A DNA stretch of 5,490 nucleotides, from contig JACQWU010000186.1 of NCBI GenBank assembly GCA_016209155.1, forward strand, positions 1 to 5,490, written 5' to 3'. Shown here piece by piece: positions 1 to 5,490 of the stretch (positions are counted from its first letter, which is position 1; the number at the start of each line of letters is the position of its first letter). The DNA is from Candidatus Desantisiibacteriota bacterium. GTDB taxonomy: Bacteria; JACRDZ01. Both the position numbers and the translations under genes were made by a program. The notes under the pieces were generated by a model, which was given only the letters and a program-made list of their open reading frames with translations, had not been told where the DNA came from and did no database searches.

Positions 1-1
1 A

Positions 2-1138
2 AAAAAAGAAAAGGCAAAAAAAGAAAAAATAGAATTGCAAAAAGAATCTGAAACCTTAATTAAGCCTCCTGTACATGAAGAGATAGAAATACCGGAGGAA
101 ATTGAAAAACAGGAAGAGGCTCTGCCTGTACCTGCGGAAAAGATTGAAATCCCTCCGCCAAAGAAGATTATCAAGGTGAATTCAGACGGTATTATTGTCA
201 GTGAACTGGCGCAAAAAATAAATATTACCCCTCCCGAGCTTATAAAAAAAATGATAACAATGGGAATATTTGCGGCGGTTAATCAACGTATGGATATTGA
301 AACAGCCATGTTAGTTGCGGATGAGTTTAATTGCGAAATAGAACATGTGCCTCTTTACGGAGAAGATATTCTTGCTTTAGAGGAAGAAAGAGAAGAGGAT
401 TCTACCAAGCTTAAACCGCGTCCGCCGGTTGTAACTATTATGGGTCATGTTGATCATGGAAAAACCAAGCTTCTCGATGCAATAAGACAGACTAATATTA
501 TGGATCAGGAGGCAGGCGGTATTACTCAGCATATTGGCGCATATCTGGTTGAATTAAAAGGCGGGAAGATAGTTTTTCTTGATACTCCGGGTCATGCTGC
601 ATTTACGGCAATGCGCGCGCGCGGAGCACAGGTAACAGATATTGTTATACTGGTGGTAGCTGCTGATGACGGAGTCATGCCTCAGACAATTGAAGCCATT
701 GACCATGCTAAATCAGCAGAAGTACCTATAATTGTGGCAATAAATAAAATAGATAAACCGGAAGCCAATATTGAAAGAGTAAAAAGACAATTGGCAGATC
801 ACGGACTGGTCCCTGAGGAATGGAGCGGGAAAACCATTTTTGTTAATATATCAGCCAAGCAGAAGATAGGATTAGATAATTTACTGGAGATGATCCTGCT
901 CCAGGCAGAGATGATGGAACTCAAATCCAATCCGGACAAAATAGCAAAAGGGATAATACTGGAAGCCAAGCTGGACAGAGGAAAAGGTCCTGTGGCAACA
1001 ATACTTGTACAGGAAGGGACATTAAGAATCGGGGACGCTTTTATTGCCGGAAATTATTATGGCAAAATTGTTCAGGAGTCCCTCAGGCAGGAGATATTTT
1101 TCAGGTATCCAAAGATGAAAAATCCATCCGTCAAATAA
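2..1138 (+). CDS. infB: Translation initiation factor IF-2, N-terminal and GTPase part (5'-partial; frame broken at its end)
   Basis: IF-2 is the cytoplasmic GTPase that brings fMet-tRNA to the 30S subunit and promotes 50S joining. The reading frame is open from base 2, so the true start lies upstream; the TTG at 35 is only an internal codon. Counting from base 2, residues 1-60 are a Lys/Glu/Pro-rich linker and about 64-115 an IF2_N domain. The G domain follows: P-loop GHVDHGKT (148-155, bases 443-466), DTPGH (194-198, 581-595), NKID (248-251, 743-754) and SAK (284-286). Domain II starts near [17 protein letters not shown]. Family-like sequence stops at YGKIV (about base 1072). The last 21 residues before TAA at 1136 are out-of-frame translation of sequence that reads as IF-2 in another frame. 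Identity is certain; whether this is an assembly error or a real lesion cannot be told from the sequence. Confidence 0.95.
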   Translation, partial: KKEKAKKEKIELQKESETLIKPPVHEEIEIPEEIEKQEEALPVPAEKIEIPPPKKIIKVNSDGIIVSELAQKINITPPELIKKMITMGIFAAVNQRMDIETAMLVADEFNCEIEHVPLYGEDILALEEEREEDSTKLKPRPPVVTIMGHVDHGKTKLLDAIRQTNIMDQEAGGITQHIGAYLVELKGGKIVFLDTPGHAAFTAMRARGAQVTDIVILVVAADDGVMPQTIEAIDHAKSAEVPIIVAINKIDKPEANIERVKRQLADHGLVPEEWSGKTIFVNISAKQKIGLDNLLEMILLQAEMMELKSNPDKIAKGIILEAKLDRGKGPVATILVQEGTLRIGDAFIAGNYYGKIVQESLRQEIFFRYPKMKNPSVK

Positions 1139-1140
1139 GT
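1068..1140 (+). other. infB: Deletion/frame-change junction in infB
   Basis: Frame 2 gives IF-2 sequence up to YGKIV (codon 1070-1072). Frame 1 resumes with tca gga gtc cct at 1072, reading [23 protein letters not shown] and running directly into MRRQDILKEKARG at 1141. Compared with the known E. coli IF-2 domain II, about 25 residues are missing between the two, equivalent to [20 protein letters not shown] plus EILGL. The frame change requires a loss of 3n+1 bases, so about 76. The downstream half is still well conserved, so the loss is recent or artefactual. Confidence 0.85.
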
Positions 1141-1848
1141 ATGAGACGGCAGGATATTTTAAAAGAAAAAGCCCGGGGAATAAAACAGCATATTACTCTG
1201 GAAGATTTATATAAAAAAATACAAGAGGGAAATATTAAAGAATTAAATTTGATTATAAAAGCTGATGTCCAGGGTTCCGTAGAAGCTATTACCGGGACTT
1301 TAGGACAGATTGAATCTTCAAAAATAAAACTGAATGTAATTCACGGCACAACAGGGAATATAACTGAAACTGATGTTATGCTGGCAGCTGCTTCTAATGC
1401 TATCATATTGGGATTTAATTCCAAACCGGAGAGTAAGGCTTCTGAGCTTGCTGCACGCGAACAGGTGGAAATGAAATTTTATAACATTATTTATGAAGCA
1501 ATAAATGATGTCAAAGCTGCAATGGAGGGAATGCTTGATCCTGTTTATAAGGAAGTCTATTCAGGAAAAGCGGAAGTACGTGAGATATTTAATGTTTCCA
1601 AAATAGGCAAAATAGCGGGAAGTTATGTACTGGAAGGTGAAATACCGCGGAATGCCGTTGTTAAAATAATAAAAAAAAAAAAAAAAATTTTTGAAGGGAA
1701 ATTACATTCATTAAAAAGATTTAAAGATGATGTTAAATCTGTTCAAACTAATTTTGAATGCGGAATTGCAATTGAAAATTTCAATGATCTGGAAAGCGGG
1801 GATATTGTTGAAGCTTATATGCTTGAACGGATAAAACAAAAAATATGA
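1141..1848 (+). CDS. infB: Translation initiation factor IF-2, C-terminal part (domains III and IV/C2), separated by a frame change
   Basis: This is the rest of IF-2. The annotated start is the first ATG after the lesion, two bases beyond the upstream TAA; homologous sequence in this frame really begins near 1072 ([17 protein letters not shown]). Domain III carries KADVQGSVEAI (residues 40-50) and HGTTGNITETDV (68-79), where most homologues have a GVG-like core instead of TTG. The C2 domain, which binds fMet-tRNA, starts near SGKAEVREIF (residue 141) and retains LKRFKDD and FECG. The Cys common in the C2 motif GCYV is Ser here (IAGSYV). Residues 178-182 are five lysines encoded by an A17 tract, with the family's usual length kept. 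No convincing Shine-Dalgarno precedes 1141, so independent translation would depend on reinitiation. Most likely this is one gene with the preceding piece. Confidence 0.93.
   Translation: MRRQDILKEKARGIKQHITLEDLYKKIQEGNIKELNLIIKADVQGSVEAITGTLGQIESSKIKLNVIHGTTGNITETDVMLAAASNAIILGFNSKPESKASELAAREQVEMKFYNIIYEAINDVKAAMEGMLDPVYKEVYSGKAEVREIFNVSKIGKIAGSYVLEGEIPRNAVVKIIKKKKKIFEGKLHSLKRFKDDVKSVQTNFECGIAIENFNDLESGDIVEAYMLERIKQKI
1671..1692 (+). repeat. A17-T5 homopolymer tract inside infB
   Basis: Seventeen consecutive A (1671-1687) are followed by five T (1688-1692) within the IF-2 C2-domain coding region. The tract encodes Lys178-Lys182 of the C-terminal piece. The reading frame on both sides is correct for IF-2 and the segment length matches the family (five Lys where homologues have an RDGVV-type turn). 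Such a run is prone to polymerase slippage in vivo and to length errors in sequencing. Confidence 0.9.
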
Positions 1849-1867
1849 AGCTTAAGGAAAAGATAGA

Positions 1868-2248
1868 ATGTCTTCACGCAGGATATTAAGAATAAATGAA
1901 TTAGTACATGAAGAAGTCAGTGATATTATACAAAAAAAATTGAAGGATCCGGATGTGGGTTTTGTAACCGTTTCGGATGTAGATGTTTCTGTTGATCTTC
2001 GGCATGCAAATATATATGTAACTGTTTATGGGAATGAAGCTGCAAAGGTAAAATCGATTAACGGACTAAATAGAGCACGCGGTTTTATAAGAAAAGAAAT
2101 CGGTAAAAGGATAAAATTGCGCTTCACTCCGGAAATATACTTTAAATTCGATGATACATTGGAACGCTCAAGCAGAATAATGGAAATTTTAAAAAAGATT
2201 GAAGATGAAAAAACAATCCCGAAAGTTATAGAAGATATAAATGATTAA
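1868..2248 (+). CDS. rbfA: 30S ribosome-binding factor RbfA
   Basis: RbfA is a small KH-fold protein that binds the 30S subunit during late 16S rRNA maturation and is needed for 5'-end processing and growth in the cold. The 126-residue product is close to the usual 115-135. Visible family signatures are the opening SRRILRINELVHEEVSDII, KDPDVGFVTVSDVDVSVDLRHA, the AxG-type kink of the KH fold (Ala70-Arg71-Gly72, in ARGFIRKEIGKRI) and the LRFTPEIYFKFDDTLERSSRI segment. The ATG at 1868 is chosen because AAGGA (1854-1858) lies 9 bases upstream and because SSRRILRIN is the expected N-terminus. It sits 19 bases after infB and overlaps nrnA by 8 bases, as expected for a co-transcribed gene. No oddities. 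Confidence 0.97.
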   Translation: MSSRRILRINELVHEEVSDIIQKKLKDPDVGFVTVSDVDVSVDLRHANIYVTVYGNEAAKVKSINGLNRARGFIRKEIGKRIKLRFTPEIYFKFDDTLERSSRIMEILKKIEDEKTIPKVIEDIND

Positions 2249-3233
2249 GGAAGTGATGGAAAGCTTAAAAGAAATTGCCCAATTTATAATAAATAATGAT
2301 AATTTTATAATCAGTTCTCATATCAATCCTGATGGTGATTCCACCGGGTCGCAGCTGGCGATGTTTTTGATTTTAAAAAAATTAAATAAAAAAGTTGAGA
2401 TACTCGATGCTGACCCTATCCCTAATATTTATAAATTTTTACCTTCAAGCGAAATACCAAAAACAGTTTTAAATAAAGAATTTGATTTTAATGCCGCTAT
2501 TATACTTGACTGCGGAGATATTAAAAGAGCCGGTGAATTACCAATAAATTTTGATAAAATAAAAACTATTATTAATATTGATCATCATATAAGCAATAAA
2601 TTTTACGGTCAGCTAAATTATGTTGATTCCGAAGCATCTTCAACAGGAGAATTGATTTTTCGTCTTATAAAAGAGCTTAAAGTCTCTATTGATAATGATA
2701 TTGGAACATGCCTGTATACAGCTATCATGTCCGACACAGGCGGTTACAAATTTGAAAATACAACGCATGGTGCTTTTAGTACTGTGGCAGAACTTGTTTC
2801 CTACGGAATACGTCCGGATAAATTGAGCAAAAAGATTTATGAAAATTACACCTTAAATACAATGCATCTTTTGGGTTTGGCTTTGCAAACTCTTTCTTTA
2901 AAAGCAGGCGGAAAAATAAGCTATATGTTTGTAACGCTTAAAATGATGGAGAATACATCTACAAAAGCGGAGCATACCGAAGGATTTGTGAACCATGCCA
3001 GATCTATTTCAGGTGTTGAAGCGGGACTTTTTTTTAGAGAGACAGAAAATGGGACTATTAAAGTCAGTATGCGCTCTAAGGAATATATTGACACAAATAA
3101 GATAGCGGCTTTATGGAATGGCGGCGGGCATGCAAGAGCGAGTGGTTGTGAAATTAAGGGAGATTTGAATACAGTTATAGAAAAAGTGACAAAGAAAGTC
3201 GAAGAGGAAATAGACAAAAGAGAAGAAAAATGA
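2241..3233 (+). CDS. nrnA: DHH/DHHA1 phosphoesterase, bifunctional oligoribonuclease / pAp phosphatase NrnA-like
   Basis: NrnA-type enzymes are cytoplasmic, Mn-dependent phosphoesterases that degrade 2-5-nt RNA (nanoRNA) and, in several species, dephosphorylate pAp to AMP. The DHH domain shows motif I SHINPDGDSTGSQ (His27, Asp31, Asp33), motif II ILDCGD (Asp90), motif III NIDHH (Asp114-His115-His116) with VDSEASSTGEL after it, and motif IV MSDTGGYKFENT (Asp165). The C-terminal DHHA1 domain ends with GLFFRE, VSMRSK and GGGHARASGC (from residue 294), the substrate-binding signature. Length (330) is typical. The start is uncertain: ATG 2241 overlaps the rbfA end by 8 bases, with a weak AGAAG upstream; ATG 2256 lies only 3 bases after AAGGAA, too close for a good site. 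Both keep the whole domain. Substrate preference (nanoRNA versus pAp or cyclic dinucleotide products) cannot be read from the sequence. Confidence 0.93.
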   Translation: MIKEVMESLKEIAQFIINNDNFIISSHINPDGDSTGSQLAMFLILKKLNKKVEILDADPIPNIYKFLPSSEIPKTVLNKEFDFNAAIILDCGDIKRAGELPINFDKIKTIINIDHHISNKFYGQLNYVDSEASSTGELIFRLIKELKVSIDNDIGTCLYTAIMSDTGGYKFENTTHGAFSTVAELVSYGIRPDKLSKKIYENYTLNTMHLLGLALQTLSLKAGGKISYMFVTLKMMENTSTKAEHTEGFVNHARSISGVEAGLFFRETENGTIKVSMRSKEYIDTNKIAALWNGGGHARASGCEIKGDLNTVIEKVTKKVEEEIDKREEK

Positions 3234-4132
3234 TAATTAACGGTATTCTAAATATAAATAAACCAAAAGATATAAGTTCTTTTGATGTAATAAGAAAGAT
3301 TAAAAAAATAACAGGTTTAAGTAAAGTGGGACATGCCGGTACTCTGGATCCGATCGCAACAGGAGTACTCCTCGTTTGCATAGGTGAGGCAACAAAAGTT
3401 GTCCAGTATCTTATGGATGCGGATAAAGAATATATGGCTCTTGCAGTGCTTGGTAAAACAACTGACACACAGGATTATACGGGAAAAGTTTTAACCTCCG
3501 GAAAAGTGGAAACTGTTTCAGATGAAAATATAGAAAATATTTTAAATGAATACAGGGGTGAGATTAAACAGATACCTCCAATGTATTCTGCACTGCATTA
3601 TAAGGGCGAGAGACTTTATAATCTTGCGCGTAAAGACATTGAAGTTGCAAGGGAAGCCAGGAATATAAAAATAAAAAATTTGACGCTCATTGAACGCGAT
3701 TTGGTTAAAATAAAATTCCTTGTTGAGTGCAGCAAAGGAACATATATCCGCACATTATGCAATGATATAGGAACACGAATTGGCTGCGGAGCTTATCTTG
3801 AAGAGCTGATTAGAACAAGATCGGGAAACTATAAACTGGAAGATTCTATTGAGCTTTCAGAGATTAAAAAAGCGGAAGATGTTGCAAAATTTATTGTTCC
3901 TATTAATGAAGCGCTATGTCATTTTGAAAACATTACGGTTAAAGAGGGGAAAGAAGTATTTGTAAAACACGGGACTCCCATAAATCAGTCCTATGTTGAG
4001 GAAAATATCTCAGCGCTTGGTAATAACACTTTTATAAAAATTTTTTCTTCTAATAAAGAATTACTTGCGATAGGAGAAAAAAACATATATAATCAGGATA
4101 TATTAATTCGTCGTGGTTTTAATATGTTATAA
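3230..4132 (+). CDS. truB: tRNA pseudouridine(55) synthase TruB
   Basis: TruB converts U55 of the T-loop of most tRNAs to pseudouridine and also acts as a tRNA-folding chaperone. The catalytic motif GHAGTLDPIATGVL holds the nucleophile Asp40. The active-site Tyr is in DKEYMA (Tyr68), followed by LGKTTDTQDYTG, the PPMYSALHYKGERLYNLAR segment and the SKGTYIRTLCNDIG motif near residue 170. The last ~65 residues form the C-terminal PUA-like region, less conserved as usual. Length 300 is normal. Start ATG 3230 overlaps the nrnA stop in an ATGA arrangement, suggesting translational coupling, and gives the expected N-terminus NGILNINKPKDISSFD. In many bacteria with this gene order ribF comes next; here rpsO follows directly. 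The stop codon is embedded in a candidate promoter for rpsO. Confidence 0.97.
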   Translation: MIINGILNINKPKDISSFDVIRKIKKITGLSKVGHAGTLDPIATGVLLVCIGEATKVVQYLMDADKEYMALAVLGKTTDTQDYTGKVLTSGKVETVSDENIENILNEYRGEIKQIPPMYSALHYKGERLYNLARKDIEVAREARNIKIKNLTLIERDLVKIKFLVECSKGTYIRTLCNDIGTRIGCGAYLEELIRTRSGNYKLEDSIELSEIKKAEDVAKFIVPINEALCHFENITVKEGKEVFVKHGTPINQSYVEENISALGNNTFIKIFSSNKELLAIGEKNIYNQDILIRRGFNML

Positions 4133-4133
4133 T
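4125..4133 (+). promoter_or_regulatory. Candidate extended -10 promoter for rpsO-pnp
   Basis: TG-T-TATAAT at 4125-4133 is a perfect extended -10 element overlapping the last truB codons and its stop. No good -35 is present: the best, TTAATT at 4103-4108, matches TTGACA at 3 of 6 and sits 19 bases away. The expected transcript start is near A4140. rpsO has its own promoter after truB in E. coli, which makes the position sensible. TATAAT-like strings are frequent in AT-rich DNA, so this remains a prediction. Confidence 0.5.
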
Positions 4134-4139
4134 CCTTTT

Positions 4140-4221
4140 ACTCAGTAACTCGATTTGCCAACGGTTTTCAGGGTTAGAGGAGATTGAAATAAAAAAGGCA
4201 GGAGGTGAAACAAAATAAACA
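4140..4221 (+). promoter_or_regulatory. rpsO leader with candidate S15-responsive hairpin/pseudoknot
   Basis: A hairpin can form between CTC (4141-4143) plus TAACTC (4146-4151) and GGGTTA (4171-4176) plus GAG (4177-4179), with AG 4144-4145 bulged. This gives 9 pairs including one G·U (U4150-G4172) beside C-G pairs, the G·U/G-C type of motif that S15 recognises in 16S rRNA and in its E. coli mRNA site. In the loop, TTTGCC (4154-4159) can pair with GGCAGG (4197-4202), four Watson-Crick and two G·U pairs, reaching into the Shine-Dalgarno. This would be an H-type pseudoknot. Pairing was worked out by eye, with no energy or covariation support. Confidence 0.4.
4200..4206 (+). promoter_or_regulatory. 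Strong Shine-Dalgarno of rpsO at unusually long spacing
   Basis: AGGAGGT at 4200-4206 is near-perfect, but 15 bases separate it from the ATG at 4222, against the usual 5-9. An in-frame TAA at 4216-4218 rules out an upstream start for rpsO, and the S15 N-terminus fits 4222. The extra spacing may reflect the structured leader. Confidence 0.75.
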
Positions 4222-4485
4222 ATGGATAAAGAAAAGAAAAAAGTTGTTATTGAACAATATCGTACACATAAAGATGATACCGGCTCTCCGGAAGTTCAAG
4301 TCGCTCTTTTAAGTGAGAGAATAAATGAATTAACCTTACATTTTGAAAAACATAAAAATGATCATCATTCAAGACGGGGACTTCTTAAATTAGTTGGTCA
4401 GCGCAGACGTTTGCTGGATTATGTTAAAGTAATAGAATTTGACAGATATAAAAAACTGATCGACCGGTTAGGTATAAGAAGATAA
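4222..4485 (+). CDS. rpsO: Small ribosomal subunit protein uS15
   Basis: S15 is a primary 16S rRNA-binding protein that organises the central-domain three-way junction (helices 20-22) and contributes to an intersubunit bridge. The 87-residue product is close to the usual 89. The signature runs from [15 protein letters not shown] (from Thr20) through [19 protein letters not shown] to LDYVK and the ending LIDRLGIRR. Residues matching known rRNA contacts are kept, including Thr20, Gly21, Gln26, His40, Asp47, Ser50 and Tyr67. It is preceded by a candidate promoter and structured leader and followed 31 bases later by pnp, the same pairing as in E. coli and many other bacteria. Autogenous control by S15 is known in several phyla through different leader folds. 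Confidence 0.98.
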   Translation: MDKEKKKVVIEQYRTHKDDTGSPEVQVALLSERINELTLHFEKHKNDHHSRRGLLKLVGQRRRLLDYVKVIEFDRYKKLIDRLGIRR

Positions 4486-4516
4486 TGACAGGAAAAATAT
4501 TAATGGAGGAATTTTA

Positions 4517-5490
4517 ATGGTAGAAAAAGTAGAGGCGGATCTTTTTGACTTTAAATTCAGTATTGAAACTGGTAAAGTTGCCAAACAGGCAAGCGGATCC
4601 GTTCTCATTCGTAGCGGGGATTCTGTAGTTTTGGTTGCTGTAACAAGATCAGCGGAGCCAAAAGATACAGATTTTTTCCCTCTTACTGTTGAGTACAGAG
4701 AAAGAGCTTATGCTGCAGGAAAAATCCCGGGGGGATTTATTAAACGTGAGGGAAGACCCAGCAATAAAGAGATTTTGATTTGCAGATTGATCGATCGTCC
4801 TATCAGACCTTTGTTTCCTGACGGATTTAGAAATGAAGTACAGGTTGTAGCACAGGTTTTATCAACAGATAATATAAATCCGCCGGATATTCTTGCGATG
4901 ATAGGCAGTTCAATTGCGCTCAGTATTTCCGATATCCCGTTTAGCGGGCCTACAGGTTCAGTCAGGGTTGGGAAAATAGATGGTAAATATATTATTAATC
5001 CTACATATGAATTAATAGAAAAAAGTTCAATTAATCTCGTAGTATCGGGTACTAAAAATGCTGTCATGATGGTTGAATCTTTTTCGCAGGAAGCATCAGA
5101 AGACGATTTATTGGAAGCTTTAAAATTTGGACATACGGCAATAATAAAAATCATTGAAGTGCAGGAAGAAATGATAAAAAAATGCGGCAAATCCAAAATA
5201 GATGTTCCGCTTTTTATTACCGATGAAAATATGAAAACAGCTGTCAGCGGATATATTAAAAATGAGATTAGAGATGCGCTTAATAATATTACAGAAAAGC
5301 TGGCTCTTTATTCTAAGCTGGAAGAATTGGAATTAAAAACTCTGCAAAATTTTAAAGACATCTTCCCAGAAAAAGAAAAGGAAATAGCAGAAGTATTTGG
5401 TGATATTAAAAAAGATTTGTTCCGTCAGCGTATTTTAAATGATAAAATAAGAAGTGACGGACGCGGTTTAAAAGATATAAGGCAGATTTC
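4517..5490 (+). CDS. pnp: Polyribonucleotide nucleotidyltransferase (PNPase), 3'-partial
   Basis: PNPase is the trimeric 3'-to-5' phosphorolytic exoribonuclease of mRNA decay, releasing nucleoside diphosphates. The 324 visible codons are open to the right edge. Residues 1 to about 140 form the first RNase PH-like domain, with ASGSVLIRSGDSVVLVAVT, the PLTVEYRERAYAAGKIPGGF segment and the RNA-binding loop FIKREGRPS (Phe74-Ser82), then LIDRPIRPLFPDGF. The rest of that domain follows, with the all-helical linker (about 235-310). The window ends in RSDGRGLKDIRQIS, the opening of the second RNase PH domain, so the phosphate-binding catalytic site, KH and S1 domains are outside. ATG 4517 is chosen for its GGAGGA (4505-4510) at 6 bases. 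The 31-base gap after rpsO leaves no room for the long RNase III-cleaved leader used for PNPase autoregulation in E. coli. Confidence 0.97.
   Translation, partial: MVEKVEADLFDFKFSIETGKVAKQASGSVLIRSGDSVVLVAVTRSAEPKDTDFFPLTVEYRERAYAAGKIPGGFIKREGRPSNKEILICRLIDRPIRPLFPDGFRNEVQVVAQVLSTDNINPPDILAMIGSSIALSISDIPFSGPTGSVRVGKIDGKYIINPTYELIEKSSINLVVSGTKNAVMMVESFSQEASEDDLLEALKFGHTAIIKIIEVQEEMIKKCGKSKIDVPLFITDENMKTAVSGYIKNEIRDALNNITEKLALYSKLEELELKTLQNFKDIFPEKEKEIAEVFGDIKKDLFRQRILNDKIRSDGRGLKDIRQI

Noticed and set aside
35-37. TTG at 35 as the infB start codon
   Set aside because: The frame is open to the left edge with Lys/Glu-rich sequence typical of the IF-2 N-terminal linker, and no Shine-Dalgarno at suitable spacing stands out in the A-rich bases before it.
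1064-1080. Programmed ribosomal frameshift as the explanation of the infB frame change
   Set aside because: No slippery heptamer is apparent, and a shift could not restore the ~25 domain II residues that are absent from the DNA.
3088-3116. TTGACA within nrnA as an internal promoter
   Set aside because: The hexamer 17 bases on is TTATGG, a poor -10, and the region codes for the conserved DHHA1 domain.
2921-3468. Two minus-strand open frames (2921-3217 and 3175-3468)
   Set aside because: They lie opposite nrnA and truB, both securely identified, show no recognisable domain, and have no good ribosome-binding site.
4176-4218. Leader mini-ORF after AGAGGAG, ending at TAA 4216
   Set aside because: Possible starts (ATT 4183, TTG 4184) are only 1-2 bases from the purine run; the TTG frame ends after two codons. 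No support for translation.
4439-4444. Perfect TTGACA near the end of rpsO as a promoter for pnp
   Set aside because: No -10-like hexamer stands at 16-18 bases (GACCGG at 17); TATAAG is 28 bases away. The bases encode part of the conserved S15 C-terminus.
4486-4516. Terminator or RNase III stem between rpsO and pnp
   Set aside because: The 31-base gap is AT-rich with no GC-paired stem or hairpin plus T-run; read-through is expected.
4708-5196. Minus-strand open frame of 162 codons opposite pnp
   Set aside because: The plus-strand frame is unmistakable PNPase; the reverse frame gives no recognisable protein family.

Overview
The window is a stretch of the conserved bacterial translation and RNA-metabolism operon, all on the + strand, in the order infB (3' part) - rbfA - nrnA - truB - rpsO - pnp (5' part). 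It is AT-rich, with A/T-ending codons and many Lys/Ile/Asn residues. A DHH-family nrnA between rbfA and truB is common in Bacillota and many other non-proteobacterial lineages. ribF, often found between truB and rpsO, is absent here. These signs point to a low-GC, probably non-proteobacterial bacterium; the sequence alone does not fix the phylum.

Layout: bases 2-1848 are IF-2, entering from the left edge without its start codon. The gene is broken near base 1072: about 25 codons of domain II are missing and the frame changes, leaving an N-terminal piece ending at 1138 and a C-terminal piece whose first ATG is at 1141. rbfA (1868-2248) overlaps nrnA (2241-3233) by 8 bases, and nrnA overlaps truB (3230-4132) by 4, so 1868-4132 is tightly coupled. 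The 89-base truB-rpsO gap is the longest non-coding stretch. It carries an extended -10 promoter over the truB stop codon and an RNA leader that can fold as a hairpin plus pseudoknot reaching the rpsO Shine-Dalgarno, resembling the layout of the E. coli S15 autoregulatory site. pnp follows rpsO after 31 bases with no visible terminator and runs off the right edge.

Together the genes cover initiation (IF-2), 30S maturation (RbfA, S15), tRNA modification (TruB) and RNA decay down to nucleotides (PNPase, NrnA). No mobile element, CRISPR array, tRNA or rRNA gene is visible. I see no new multi-gene system. The points worth a second look are the lesion in infB, a 17-base A tract in the same gene, and the candidate S15 regulatory leader.
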